64,000 nucleotides of DNA from WHSW01 sp963828755 (GCA_963828755.1 CAWHFY010000009.1:1-64000), one strand, 5' to 3'. Positions 9,422-24,498 are shown, numbered from the stretch's first letter. The notes: generated by a model not told the origin, from the letters alone. Numbers and translations: made by a program.

Positions 9422-9470
9422 ACGTTCCGCCCGTCTCCTCGGCTACGCCTCCGGGGACGGCCGGGTCAGC
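9422..9470 (-). repeat. 49-bp hairpin repeat, intergenic copy
   Basis: One of three copies of a 49-bp element (others at 17860-17908 and 23971-24019). It lies in the 79-bp gap between the second-system binding protein and permease genes. Against the 23971 copy it has five differences. Four form two compensated pairs in a predicted hairpin (T-A for C-G in the outer 8-bp stem, G-C for C-G in the inner 3-bp stem) and one is in the loop. Confidence 0.75.
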
Positions 9471-9490
9471 TGGGAGTTGGGCTGTCACTG

Positions 9491-10745
9491 CTAGCCCTTG
9501 ATCTCCGTCCAGGCCGAGACCCAGTCGTTGTAGTCCTTGCAGACCTCGCCTCGGTCATCGCCGCAATCGGCGAGCGGCGTGTTCCAGTAGTAGACGCGCT
9601 TCCAGAACTCCGGGTTGTCGGCGTTGTAGAGCTTGCAGTGATTCGGAGCCGCGAAGTACGCGGGATCCAGATTCTTGAACTCGGCGCACGACTTGCTCTG
9701 GGCCGGCGCCTCGCCGAACCATGCAGCGACCTTGGCGTTGGACACCGGGTCGATGATGTGGTTCATCCACATGTACATGCAGTTCGGATGATCGGCCTCG
9801 GAGCTGATCATCCAGGTGTCCGACCATCCGGTCGCGTCCTCAGCCGGGAGGAAGCCCTGCGACGCCGGGGTCGACGCGACGGGGTCCCCCTCGCCCAGCA
9901 GGGTGAAGTACTGGTACTGCCAGGTGGTGCCGACGCTCACGTCGCCGTTCGCGAACGACGAGATCTGCTTCGCGAAATCGGACCAGTACTCGCCGACGTT
10001 CGGCCGCTGCTGCTTGAGCAGGTCGACCGCGGCGTTGAACTGATCCTCGTCGAGCTCGTACGGATTGTCGATCCCGAGGTCGGGCTGGTGCTCCTTCAGA
10101 TACAGCGCCGCGTCGGCGATGTAGATCGGGTCGTCGTAGACGCTGAGCTGGCCCTTGTACTGGGATGCGACCTTCGGATCGAGCAGCGGGGCCCAGGTCG
10201 AGCCGTCGACGTCCGGAGCGCGTCTCCGTGTTCCACGTCAGCACGTTCGCCCCGCGCCCGTGCGGGATCCCGTAGTTGACGCCGTCGAAGGTGTTGTACG
10301 GCTGGTCCTTGAGGTCGTCGAAGACGGTCTGGTAGTTGGGCACCAGGTCGGTGTTGACCGGAGCCACGTCGCCGCCCTCGACCAGGCGGGCGGTCGCGTT
10401 ACCGGAGGCCGAGACGCCGTCGTACTGGCCCGACCGCATCAGCTCGACCATCTCGTCGGAGGTGCCGGCGACCTTGAAGTTGACGTCGCAGCCGGTCTCC
10501 TTCTCGAAGTCGGTGACCCAGTCGACCTTCGGGTCGGTCGAACCGTCCTCGACGTAGCCGGCCCAGGCGATCAGGTCGACCTCGCCCTCGCCCTTGCCGA
10601 GCTCGCTCAGGGCGTCGCTCTGGTCGGCGGTGGTGCTGTCGTCGCTGCTGCCACATCCCGCGGCAAAGGCGAGCATGAACACGAGCAACCCCGCGATCAC
10701 CAACCAGGCGACCTTGGCGGGATTTCCTCCCTTACTGCGCATCAT
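9491..10745 (-). CDS. Polyamine-type ABC substrate-binding lipoprotein (third), frameshifted
   Basis: About 418 codons. It starts at ATG 10745 (or the adjacent ATG 10742) behind GAGAGGAG, with a signal peptide and lipobox LAFAAGC. The N-terminal half (VDLIAWAGYVEDGS onward) and C-terminal half (TWAPLLDPKVASQYKGQL to TEIKG) are in different frames joined near 10220 by one indel. It overlaps the ATPase gene stop by 14 bp. Its order within ATPase-binding protein-permease-permease shows it serves the second importer. Cys-rich features near the C-terminus (ADCGDDRGEVC) resemble PotF-like proteins with a disulfide. Confidence 0.75.
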
Positions 10746-11813
10746 TGTCTCCTCTCGTTACCGCGGTCTGGACCGCGACCGTGTGTTCCGGCCGCCATCC
10801 GACGACCACCTCCCGCCCGATCTGCTCGAGCGCCTGCGCGGACGAGGTCTCGAGGTTCTGGCGGACGACTTGAAGCTCTCCACCCGCGTCGAGGACGACC
10901 TGGTAGCGCGTGATCATCCCCGCGTAGGCGACATCGCGGACACGGCCCTTCTCGGTCCGCATCCCGTCGGTCGGCTCCCCGGGCTCGAGCAGCCGCACCT
11001 TCTCCGGCCTGACGGTGAACGTGGCGCCGTCGCGCTCGAGCACGTTCGAGACGCCGACGAAGCCGGACACGAACGGGGTCGCGGGCGCCTCGTAGACCTC
11101 GGCCGGAGTGCCGACCTGCTCGATCCGGCCCTCGTTGAAGACGGCGATCCGGTCGGACATCGTCAACGCCTCCTCCTGATCGTGGGTGACGTAGACGAAG
11201 GTGATCCCGACCTCGTGCTGGATCTGCTTCAGCTCGACCTGCATCTGCTCGCGCAGCTTCAGGTCGAGCGCCCCGAGCGGCTCGTCGAGCAGCAGCACCC
11301 GCGGGCGGTTGACGATCGAGCGCGCCAGGGCGACGCGCTGGCGCTGGCCGCCGGAGAGCTCGCCCGGCTTGCGGTCCGAGTAGCCGGTCAGGCGGACCAT
11401 CTCGAGCGCCTCGTCGCGGCGTCGGGCGCGCTCGCCCTTGTCGACCCGCTTGCACCCGCATGCCGTACTCGACGTTCTCGCCGACGGTCATGTGCGGGAA
11501 CAGCGCGTAGTCCTGAAAGACGGTGTTGACCTCGCGGTCGTAGGGCGGGAGGTTGCCGACGTCCGCGCCGCCGAGCTCGACCGCGCCCGAGTCCGGGAGC
11601 TCGAACCCGGCGATCATCCGCAGCGTTGTCGTCTTGCCGGAGCCCGACGGCCCGAGCATGGTGAAGAACTCGCCGCGGCGCACCTCGAGGTCGACCGAGT
11701 CGACCGCGACGACGTCGCCGTAGGCCTTGCGAACCGCGCGCAGGCGGATATCGGGAGGCGAATCCGCCCCCTGCCCCTCCGACGCCGATGCAGGGCTCGC
11801 TCAGCTGCTCCAT
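10732..11813 (-). CDS. potA: Polyamine-type ABC transporter ATP-binding protein (second system), frameshifted
   Basis: About 360 codons. Walker A (GPSGSGKTT) and the Q-loop lie in one frame, and the signature (LSGGQRQR), Walker B (VLLLDEP), H-loop and TOBE domain in another, joined near 11452. The N-terminal strand (DIRLRAVRKAYGDVVAVDS) is in frame with Walker A, but no normal start codon opens that frame. ATG 11813 (MEQLSEP) is one base out, so a second indel near 11790 is likely. It is the first gene of the minus-strand importer operon ending at 7665. Confidence 0.72.
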
Positions 11814-11932
11814 TGCGTACAACCGCTGGCCAGTTCCAACCGGGGTGACGCTATCCGAACCGTCGAACCCGTGCCACTCCCGTGCGGTACAACGATCGCC
11901 GAGGCCCCCGGACGGTTAGGCGAATTCGCGCC

Positions 11933-12247
11933 TCAGACGAGCAGCCGCGCGAGCGCGGTGACCAGGGCCGCGAGCGCCACCACCGGGAGGGTCGAGGCGC
12001 CGAAGCGCAGCGCCACCGCGGCCGCGCCGACCCCGAGCACGCGCGCGTCGAGCTCGAGCGCGCCACCCTCGGGCGCGCCGACCGTCTCGATCACGATCAG
12101 CGCCGCGAGCAGAGCCGGGGCGACGAGCGCGATCACGCCCCGGGCGCGCGCCGGCATCTCGCGGCCGCCGAGCAGCACCGGCCCCGAGGCGCGGATCAAC
12201 GCGGTCGCCACGGTCAGCACCGCGATCGTCACCCAGACCTCGCTCAT
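11933..12247 (-). CDS. azlD: AzlD family branched-chain amino acid transport protein
   Basis: A 104-residue protein with three to four hydrophobic helices, typical of AzlD, the small partner of AzlC in branched-chain amino acid (and azaleucine) export. The ATG overlaps the AzlC stop by 3 bases (TCAT on the plus strand), showing coupling. The pair is AzlC then AzlD, as usual. Confidence 0.8.
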   Translation of the reverse strand: MSEVWVTIAVLTVATALIRASGPVLLGGREMPARARGVIALVAPALLAALIVIETVGAPEGGALELDARVLGVGAAAVALRFGASTLPVVALAALVTALARLLV

Positions 12248-12901
12248 CGGCTCGCCGCCGGTCGCGTGTCGGGCGCCCCGCGGAGGCCGAGCAGGGCGGC
12301 GGCCGACGCCGCGATCACCGGCACCCCGGCGGGCGTGAACGGGATCAGGACGAGGGCGATCAGGCTGCCGAGCCCGGCGACGACCCGCGGCAGGCCGGGG
12401 CGCAGCTCGCCCTCGACCAGCAGGCAGAGGAAGAAGGCGGGGAAGATCGCGTCGAGCCCGAGCGCCGCGGGATCGCCGATCAGGTCGCCTGCGAAGACGC
12501 CGATCGCGGTCCCGACGACCCAGCACGGATAGGACGGGGCGGTGGCGCCGAGCATGAACGCGGGGTCGAAGCGCCCGCCGCCGCGGCTCGCCGCCGCCCA
12601 CGAGAAGTCGATCATCGCCTGCCCGATCAGCGCCCGGCGCCACGGCGCCGCCGCGCAGCGAGGGGGCGAGCGCGATCCCCATCGGCACGTAGCGCAGGTT
12701 GAGCAGGATCCCGGCGGCGATCGCCGCGACGACGCCGCCGCCGGCGCCGAGCACCGCGGTCGCGGCGAACTGCGCCGAGCCGGCGAACAGCAGCGCCGAC
12801 ATCACGATCGGCGCGACGTTGCCCATCACGGGCTGGGCGAGGACGCCGAACGAGATCGCCAGCAGCAGCCCGGCTGCGGCGTAGGGGATGCCGGCGCGCA
12901 T
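12244..12901 (-). CDS. azlC: AzlC family ABC-like permease, frameshifted
   Basis: About 219 codons. The N-terminal membrane part (GLLLAISFGVLAQPVMG, LFAGSAQFAATAVLGAG, NLRYVPMGIALAPSLRGG) and the C-terminal part (IGQAMIDFSWAAAS onward) are in different frames, joined near 12638 by one lost base. Motifs such as SAQFAA and NLRY..M are typical of AzlC. ATG 12901 lies only about 30 bp after a strong hairpin belonging to the upstream gene, so its promoter must be there or expression must depend on read-through. Confidence 0.75.
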
Positions 12902-12930
12902 GCCGGCCCGAAAGCGGCTTCGGTGGTCCC

Positions 12931-12966
12931 TGCAAAGACAAGGCCCGCCATTGTGGCGGGCCTTGT
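12931..12966 (-). terminator. Rho-independent-type terminator of the riboswitch-controlled gene
   Basis: Perfect 13-bp arms (ACAAGGCCCGCCA / TGGCGGGCCTTGT) with a 3-nt loop at 12938-12966, followed on the minus strand by CTTTGC. It sits 31 bp beyond the stop of the NlpC-like gene and just before azlC. Confidence 0.75.
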
Positions 12967-12996
12967 GCGCAGGTCCTATTCGAAGTGCTGGTGGCC

Positions 12997-13584
12997 CTAC
13001 AAGCCGGTCGGATGGCGGGCGACGAAGCCGCTCGACGAGCGCATCTCCGTGCTCCAGCCTGGTCCGTCGCCGGTGGTCATCGAGGTGTCGAGGCGCAGGC
13101 CCGCGATCACCGCGTAGATGTGACCCTCGTTCGCGTAGGTCGTGATCCACCGGCCCTTGCCGCCCTTGCCCCAGGCGCGGCCCATGAACGACCCCGACGG
13201 CATCGCGGCATCCAGCAGCCCGGCGCCGGTGAGCGCGTAGCTGACCGAGCCCGAGCAGTCGTAGCAGCGGTCGACGCGCCGCGCGTGGCCGCCGCCCATG
13301 CAGTACGGCTTGCCCTTGACGATCTCGTTGGCGGCCTCGATCGCGCGCACGACCTTGCGCGGAGCGGAGGCGGGCGGAACCGCGAAGCCGTTCTTGAGCT
13401 TCGCCGTCGCACCCGGGGTGGTCTGTCCGTCGGTGGGCGGCGTGCTGCCGCTGCCGCCCATGCCGACCCCGCCGCTGCCGTGCGCGGCGAGCGCGGTGGA
13501 GGGGAGCGCGATCAGGGCCACCGCGGCGGCGCCGATCAGCGCGGTGAATCTGCGCTTTCTCCGAATTTCAGTGCTGTAGGTCAA
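12997..13584 (-). CDS. Secreted NlpC/P60-like peptidoglycan hydrolase
   Basis: A 195-residue exported protein. An N-terminal signal peptide (FTALIGAAAVALIALPSTALA) precedes a short Gly/Ser/Thr/Pro linker and a C-terminal domain with the NlpC/P60-type nucleophile motif (CYDCSGSVSYAL, about residue 112) and a later His (EGHIYAVIAG). It probably cleaves peptide cross-links in the cell wall. TTG at 13584 is the start, behind AAGGAGACC. It is controlled by a c-di-AMP riboswitch in its leader, a common arrangement for actinobacterial cell-wall hydrolases, which ties turnover to c-di-AMP level. Confidence 0.8.
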   Translation of the reverse strand: MTYSTEIRRKRRFTALIGAAAVALIALPSTALAAHGSGGVGMGGSGSTPPTDGQTTPGATAKLKNGFAVPPASAPRKVVRAIEAANEIVKGKPYCMGGGHARRVDRCYDCSGSVSYALTGAGLLDAAMPSGSFMGRAWGKGGKGRWITTYANEGHIYAVIAGLRLDTSMTTGDGPGWSTEMRSSSGFVARHPTGL

Positions 13585-13600
13585 CGTGCGGTCTCCTTCG

Positions 13601-13740
13601 TCGGCCTACGGGGTTAGCTGACGGGCTGGCGCTGAAAGAGCCTGCGCCCCCACCGGCCTCTCGGCTTGGGTGGGTTAGCCCCAAAACAGTTGGTTCCCCC
13701 GCTTCCGGCCCCCTTGGGGTTCGGAACTCGGCTTTACCGG
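13601..13740 (-). promoter_or_regulatory. c-di-AMP (ydaO/yuaA) riboswitch
   Basis: Read on the minus strand, the leader of the NlpC-like gene has the conserved blocks of the ydaO class: GCGGGGGAACCAA, then GGGGCTAAC, and near the 3' end CAGCTAACCCCGTAGGC followed by GACGAAGGAG, which merges into the Shine-Dalgarno site. Position, order and spacing match actinobacterial examples. Ligand binding generally turns such genes off. Confidence 0.87.
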
Positions 13741-13755
13741 TTATCGAGTTGCGGC

Positions 13756-13784
13756 AGCGTACACAGTTCGACGTCGAACTGCAA
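13756..13784 (-). promoter_or_regulatory. Promoter with embedded 18-bp palindrome
   Basis: On the minus strand TTGCAG (13784-13779) and TACGCT (13761-13756) are spaced 17 bp and lie just before the riboswitch. The spacer is almost filled by a perfect palindrome, CAGTTCGACGTCGAACTG (13764-13781), overlapping the -35 box. This is a strong candidate repressor site, so the gene may have transcriptional as well as riboswitch control. Confidence 0.55.
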
Positions 13785-13812
13785 AGACCTGCTCATGATT
13801 TCGTGTTGATTT

Positions 13813-13848
13813 GCACATACTTGTGCCTGGCCGGGCACGGCCGTGCCC
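13813..13848. terminator. Two adjacent palindromes
   Basis: GCACA-TACT-TGTGC (13813-13826) is followed by the perfect palindrome GGGCACGGCCGTGCCC (13833-13848). They lie between the minus-strand glutaredoxin-like gene and the riboswitch promoter. They may terminate the former or bind a regulator; no T-run is seen. The rest of 13849-13972 shows nothing recognisable. Confidence 0.35.
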
Positions 13849-13972
13849 GCGGGCCTCAACGTACGTCCGACACCAGCCCGGCTGCGTACCACTGGTAATC
13901 ATGGAACCTGGGTCGAATCCGCGGACTTGGCCGAGGCTGAATGCGACCAGCGCCCTGCTGTTCGCGCGGCGC

Positions 13973-14275
13973 TCAGGCGGTGGTGCCGGCCGACGCTGGA
14001 TGCGCCTCGGCCCAGGCGACGATCGCCTTCGAGTCGCCGATCGCCTCGCCCGAGTCGGTGACCAGGACCGGGACCGTGGTGCTGCCGGTCAGCTTCTCGA
14101 CCTCGCGGCGGCCGTCGGTGATGTGCTGGAACAGCTTCGGGCCGACCCCGAGCCCGTGGACCTTGACCACCTCAGGGTCATGGCCGGCGTCGCGAAGCGC
14201 GTTGTAGGCGTTCGCGCACGGGTGCCCACCGGGGCGCGGCGTCTGGAAGGTTCCCCAGCAGATGTAGAGCTTCAT
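13973..14275 (-). CDS. Glutaredoxin/GST N-terminal-like thioredoxin-fold protein
   Basis: A 100-residue protein with a thioredoxin-like fold pattern: KLYICWGTF at the N-terminus, then a cis-Pro segment TTVPVLVTDSGEAIGDSKAI as in glutathione S-transferase N-terminal domains and glutaredoxins. The usual CxxC is replaced (a Cys at 5 and another in HPCANAY), so redox activity is uncertain. It is transcribed divergently from the SDR gene, with 32 bp between starts. Confidence 0.65.
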   Translation of the reverse strand: MKLYICWGTFQTPRPGGHPCANAYNALRDAGHDPEVVKVHGLGVGPKLFQHITDGRREVEKLTGSTTVPVLVTDSGEAIGDSKAIVAWAEAHPASAGTTA

Positions 14276-14307
14276 CGGGGCCGAGCCTATTCGTTTAGGT
14301 TCTGCGC

Positions 14308-15105
14308 GTGAACCCGGCCGGCAAGACCGTCCTGCTCACCGGCGCGACCGGCGGCCTCGGGCGCGCGATCGCCGAGTCGCTCGCCGGGCGCGGCGCGACC
14401 CTGGTCCTGAGCTCGCGCAAGGGCGCCGAGCTCGAGCAGCTCGCCGGCTCGCTGGTCGGCTCCGGGCACCGCACGATCGTCAGCGACCTCGCCGACGAGG
14501 GCGAGGGACTGCGCCTGCTCGAGCAGGCGGGCGAGGTCGACATCCTGGTCGCCAACGCCGGCCTGCCGGCGTCGGGCCGGCTCGACGCCTTCTCGCAGGA
14601 CGAGATCGGCCGCGCCCTGCGGGTGAACCTCGAGGTCCCGGTGCGCATGGCGCGTGAGCTCGTCCCGGCGATGACCGCGCGGGGCGCCGGGCACATGGTG
14701 TTCGTCTCCTCGCTTTCGGGCAAGGCGGCGACGGCCCGCGCCTCGCTCTACTGCGCGACGAAGTTCGGCCTCCGAGGCTTCGCGCTCGGGCTGCGCGCCG
14801 ACCTGCGCGGCACCGGGGTGAGCGCGTCGGTCGTGATGCCGGGCGCGATCCGCGACGCGGGGATGTTCCACGACTCGAAGGCGAGCGTGCCGGCGCTGAT
14901 GGGCACCTCGACCCCGGAGCGGGTCGCGGCCGGCGTGCTGAGGGCGATCGAGCACGACCGCGCCGAGGTCTCGGTCGCGCCGGTTCGCCAGCGGGCGCTC
15001 TCGGCGATCGCCGCCAACGCGCCCGAGCTCGCCGGGCGGGTCGCCGGCACGAAGGCGGCCAAGGTCGCCGAGCGGATCGCCGCCGGGCAGACCGAGAAGC
15101 GCTGA
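14308..15105 (+). CDS. SDR family NAD(P)-dependent oxidoreductase
   Basis: A 265-residue classical short-chain dehydrogenase. The cofactor loop is TGATGGLGRAIA, NAG is at about residue 90, catalytic Ser is in VFVSSLSG and the catalytic YxxxK is YCATK (about residue 150). It starts with GTG at 14308. The substrate cannot be assigned. It precedes aconitase by 51 bp but is not obviously related to it. Confidence 0.8.
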   Translation: MNPAGKTVLLTGATGGLGRAIAESLAGRGATLVLSSRKGAELEQLAGSLVGSGHRTIVSDLADEGEGLRLLEQAGEVDILVANAGLPASGRLDAFSQDEIGRALRVNLEVPVRMARELVPAMTARGAGHMVFVSSLSGKAATARASLYCATKFGLRGFALGLRADLRGTGVSASVVMPGAIRDAGMFHDSKASVPALMGTSTPERVAAGVLRAIEHDRAEVSVAPVRQRALSAIAANAPELAGRVAGTKAAKVAERIAAGQTEKR

Positions 15106-15156
15106 CCCGTCGCCCCTCGGGGTGAGAGAACCGGGGCGGTAGGGAATACTGGTCTC

Positions 15157-18006
<2,850 letters not shown>

Positions 18007-18045
18007 GCGGCGCCGCTAACCGCATGAACATCGGGCGCGTGCGGG

Positions 18046-18075
18046 TTGACACCCGGTCGCGCGATGAGTCATGAT
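18046..18075 (+). promoter_or_regulatory. Promoter of the structured RNA
   Basis: A consensus -35 box TTGACA (18046-18051) is followed after 17-18 bp by TCATGAT (18069-18075), a fair -10 box. It lies 40 bp after the aconitase stop and directly upstream of the RNA at about 18082. Confidence 0.6.
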
Positions 18076-18081
18076 GGGCTC

Positions 18082-18270
18082 GACCCGCGGGAGGGCAGGA
18101 TTTACATACTCGTCCCCGGCCAGTCCCGCCTCCGGGGGCGATCGCGTCGGCATCCCTCCCTGGCTACCGACGCGCTGGCGGTGGCGAGGGCCGTGTGGAC
18201 CCCCTGCCTCCCGCGGCCCCGCCCCGCCAATATCCCCCTAGTGACCGTTGTCACTTTCTTGTCTGTTTTT
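18082..18270 (+). ncRNA. Structured non-coding RNA, candidate 6S RNA
   Basis: A predicted transcript of about 189 nt between a good promoter and an intrinsic terminator (AGTGAC-CGTT-GTCACT then a T-rich tail, 18240-18270), with no coding pattern. A long closing stem pairs 18085-18099 (CCGCGGGAGGGCAGG) with 18203-18216 (CCTGCCTCCCGCGG; one bulge). Within it GCCAG/CTGGC and a perfect 8-bp hairpin CGCGTCGG/CCGACGCG form an inner arm, and unpaired strands lie between. Length, closed end stem, central open region and terminal arm match 6S RNA, which binds the sigma-A RNA polymerase. No sequence signature was checked, so another ncRNA family remains possible. Confidence 0.5.
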
Positions 18271-18331
18271 GGCCCGCATGCCTCGGGTACAGGTTCCCTC
18301 GCAAGGGGTTAGGTCAAGGGGGACTTGACAT

Positions 18332-18374
18332 GGGGCGGGCCGCGTGACCCCCTTCGCGGTCCCGCCCCTCTTTT
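18332..18374 (+). terminator. Intrinsic terminator hairpin
   Basis: GGGGCGGG (18332-18339) pairs with CCCGCCCC (18361-18368), extended by CGCG/CGCG inside, and is followed by TCTTTT on the plus strand. It would stop plus-strand transcripts. It also sits immediately beyond the stop of the minus-strand DUF3817 gene. Confidence 0.6.
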
Positions 18375-18696
18375 ACTCCGGGGTGGGTTGACGGCGCTCG
18401 ATGTAGTGGATCGCGATCACGCTCCCGACCGGCCCGACCGGCGTCAGGGTCGCGGCGAGCAGGGTGTAGGGCGCCTCGTGGCGCAACACCGCCGCCCAGA
18501 TGAACAGCGCCAGGGCGACGAAGCCGAGGCCGTGGGCGAGCCCGAGCACCGAGGTCGGCCCCTCGAGGCCGGGGGCGAGCCAGACGACGATCAGCGCCGC
18601 GAACAGCGCGAGCTCGATGTAGGAGGCGACCTTGACCCGGGCGAACATCGGCCCTGGGACGGGCGTGCGCAGGACCGACGCGGGCTTGGCGCTCAT
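18373..18696 (-). CDS. DUF3817-type small membrane protein
   Basis: A 107-residue membrane protein with about three hydrophobic helices (IELALFAALIVVWLAPG; HGLGFVALALFIWAAVL; LLAATLTPVGPVGSVIAI). The order and the GLAHGLGF motif resemble the actinobacterial DUF3817 family, whose function is unknown. ATG 18696 is chosen because the frame upstream runs into non-hydrophobic sequence overlapping the divergent gene region. Confidence 0.7.
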   Translation of the reverse strand: MSAKPASVLRTPVPGPMFARVKVASYIELALFAALIVVWLAPGLEGPTSVLGLAHGLGFVALALFIWAAVLRHEAPYTLLAATLTPVGPVGSVIAIHYIERRQPTPE

Positions 18697-18778
18697 CCGC
18701 CCGAGAGTACAAGCGCCGATCTCGAGGATTGGACCCAGGTCCATGGGATCGTGGCCGGCCGCGAGCGAACATGTCCTC

Positions 18779-18991
18779 ATGAGCCAGATCGCCACGACCC
18801 AGACCGGCCGAGCCCTCCACGACCCGAGCGCGGTGTCGCGCGAGGCACGCCGCCTGGTGGGCTTCGAGCGCCACTACCACTGCGCTGCCTGCGGCCACGA
18901 CCGCCGCACCTGGACCCGCGCCGAAGCCTGCCCCGATTGCGGCGAGCACTACGTCTCCGCGGTCATCCACCGCGCCGCCTTCGCGTCGTAG
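18779..18991 (+). CDS. Small zinc-ribbon protein
   Basis: A 70-residue protein with two CxxC pairs (HCAACGHD and ACPDCGEH) spaced about 17 residues, a likely single zinc ribbon. ATG 18779 is the first start after the short divergent gap with the DUF3817 gene. The function is unknown; it may bind nucleic acid or protein. Confidence 0.6.
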   Translation: MSQIATTQTGRALHDPSAVSREARRLVGFERHYHCAACGHDRRTWTRAEACPDCGEHYVSAVIHRAAFAS

Positions 18992-19008
18992 CGCGGGCGA
19001 GCCCGACG

Positions 19009-19056
19009 CGCCGAGTTTCATCTCAGCCACCCCAGAGGTGGTCAGGATGAAACTCG
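19009..19056 (-). repeat. 48-bp palindromic repeat, copy A
   Basis: One of three 48-bp elements (others at 19928-19975 and 56217-56264). This copy is a near-perfect hairpin: CGAGTTTCATC / GATGAAACTCG outer stem and CCACC / GGTGG inner stem. It supplies the last codons and the TGA of the AbiEi/DUF559 gene (19042), just as the copy at 56217 does for the flippase-like gene. Confidence 0.8.
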
Positions 19057-19953
19057 TGCGAGGCGGCGGCGGACCTGTGCGACTGCGACCTCGGGACGGT
19101 TTCGAATTTCGAGCGCGGTGACCCGGTGGACAGAGAGCCCACGGTCGGCGAGCGCGGCGCTCTTCCGGCGGTCCCGCTCGAACGCCCACGGCGACGAGTG
19201 GGTCGAATAGGCATCGACCTCGACCACGAGTCCCGCGTCGGGCCAGTACATGTCGACCTCCCAGGGCCCGATCCGCTGGTTTGTGAGCGGCTCCGGGAGG
19301 CCAGCCGCCCGGATCAGCCCCAGCAGTGTCCGCTCGGGCTTCGACCGGGTGCGCTTCGGGGCCGAGCCATGCTCGAAGAGTGCGCGTAGCGCCCGGATGC
19401 CGCGCCGGCCGCAGTGTTCGTCCAGAGCCGCGACCATCTGGGCGCGATTCGTATGTCTCAGGGCGAATGCCTCCGCGACCGCGGCCTCGAGCTCCGCAGC
19501 GCCGCAGCACCCCGCCAGGTCGACGAGCGTCCGGGGCGGCGCGGTCACGGGAATCCCCTCGAGCTCGCCTCTGTGATGCGCGCCGAGGCGATCGCTGCGA
19601 TGAATCTGGATGCCCCGCTCTCCTGCCACGTGACGTCCGGACACGGAGACGTCGATCAAGCCGTCCGGGGCGGGGCTGGGAAGCACGCGATATAGGCGGG
19701 CCGCGGATCGATGGCTGAGCACCGCACCGGGTCCGCAGGCGAGCACGGCGGCCATCTCCCTTGTGTGCGGGTGTTCGAACGGCCCGAGTAGGTAGACGCC
19801 GGTGTGAAGATTGGTGAGCGCGCCCCGGGCTCGCATCACCTCCACCTGCCTCGCCGATAACCCGCATGCCAAGAGCTGTCGATGCGCCACCGCCCCGTGC
19901 TGCGCGCCCGCGACCTCGGTCACCCTCCGCCGACTTTCATCCGAACCACCCAT
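19042..19953 (-). CDS. AbiEi-type antitoxin N-terminal domain / DUF559 endonuclease-like protein
   Basis: A 303-residue protein. Residues about 10-60 match the AbiEi winged-helix type (AVAHRQLLACGLSARQVEV, then LHTGVYLLG). The C-terminal part resembles the DUF559/Vsr-like endonuclease fold, with acidic residues in WEVDMYWPDAGLVVEVDAY and a Lys/Arg-rich RDRRK. Such orphan proteins are very common in actinobacteria and usually lack the AbiEii toxin partner; none is adjacent here. Both gene ends lie inside copies of the 48-bp repeat (start in copy B, stop in copy A), which suggests the gene and its flanks may have moved as a unit. Activity is unknown. Confidence 0.7.
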   Translation of the reverse strand: MGGSDESRRRVTEVAGAQHGAVAHRQLLACGLSARQVEVMRARGALTNLHTGVYLLGPFEHPHTREMAAVLACGPGAVLSHRSAARLYRVLPSPAPDGLIDVSVSGRHVAGERGIQIHRSDRLGAHHRGELEGIPVTAPPRTLVDLAGCCGAAELEAAVAEAFALRHTNRAQMVAALDEHCGRRGIRALRALFEHGSAPKRTRSKPERTLLGLIRAAGLPEPLTNQRIGPWEVDMYWPDAGLVVEVDAYSTHSSPWAFERDRRKSAALADRGLSVHRVTALEIRNRPEVAVAQVRRRLARVSS

Positions 19954-19975
19954 ACAGTGGTTGAGATGAATCTCG
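19928..19975 (-). repeat. 48-bp palindromic repeat, copy B
   Basis: Same length and orientation as copies A and C, with the inner hairpin AACCAC / GTGGTT and the outer TTCATC / GATGAA. It lies 46 bp beyond the kgd stop and overlaps the ATG and first codons of the AbiEi/DUF559 gene. Confidence 0.78.
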
Positions 19976-20021
19976 GCGTGGGGTTCGCCCCTCGCCGCGC
20001 CCTGGATGTGGCGGAGCGCGC

Positions 20022-24424
<4,403 letters not shown>

Positions 24425-24498
24425 CGTTCCCCTCTGAGTCTATGGGGTTGCGTTTGGTCGCGTGACCGCTTCGCGGCGCTGCAAACCGGCTCGCGCGG

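Noticed and set aside
13362..13380. Partial match to the 49-bp repeat (GGAGGCGGGCGGAAC)
   Set aside because: Only about 15 bp match and the hairpin's second arm is missing; likely chance in GC-rich coding sequence.
13880..13932. tRNA-like fragment (CTGGTAATCATGG and GGTCGAATCC)
   Set aside because: Anticodon-stem and acceptor-stem pairing cannot be formed, so it is not a functional tRNA; a degenerate remnant cannot be shown.
19042..19953. Complete AbiE toxin-antitoxin system
   Set aside because: No AbiEii nucleotidyltransferase toxin gene is adjacent; the protein is an orphan AbiEi/DUF559 type.
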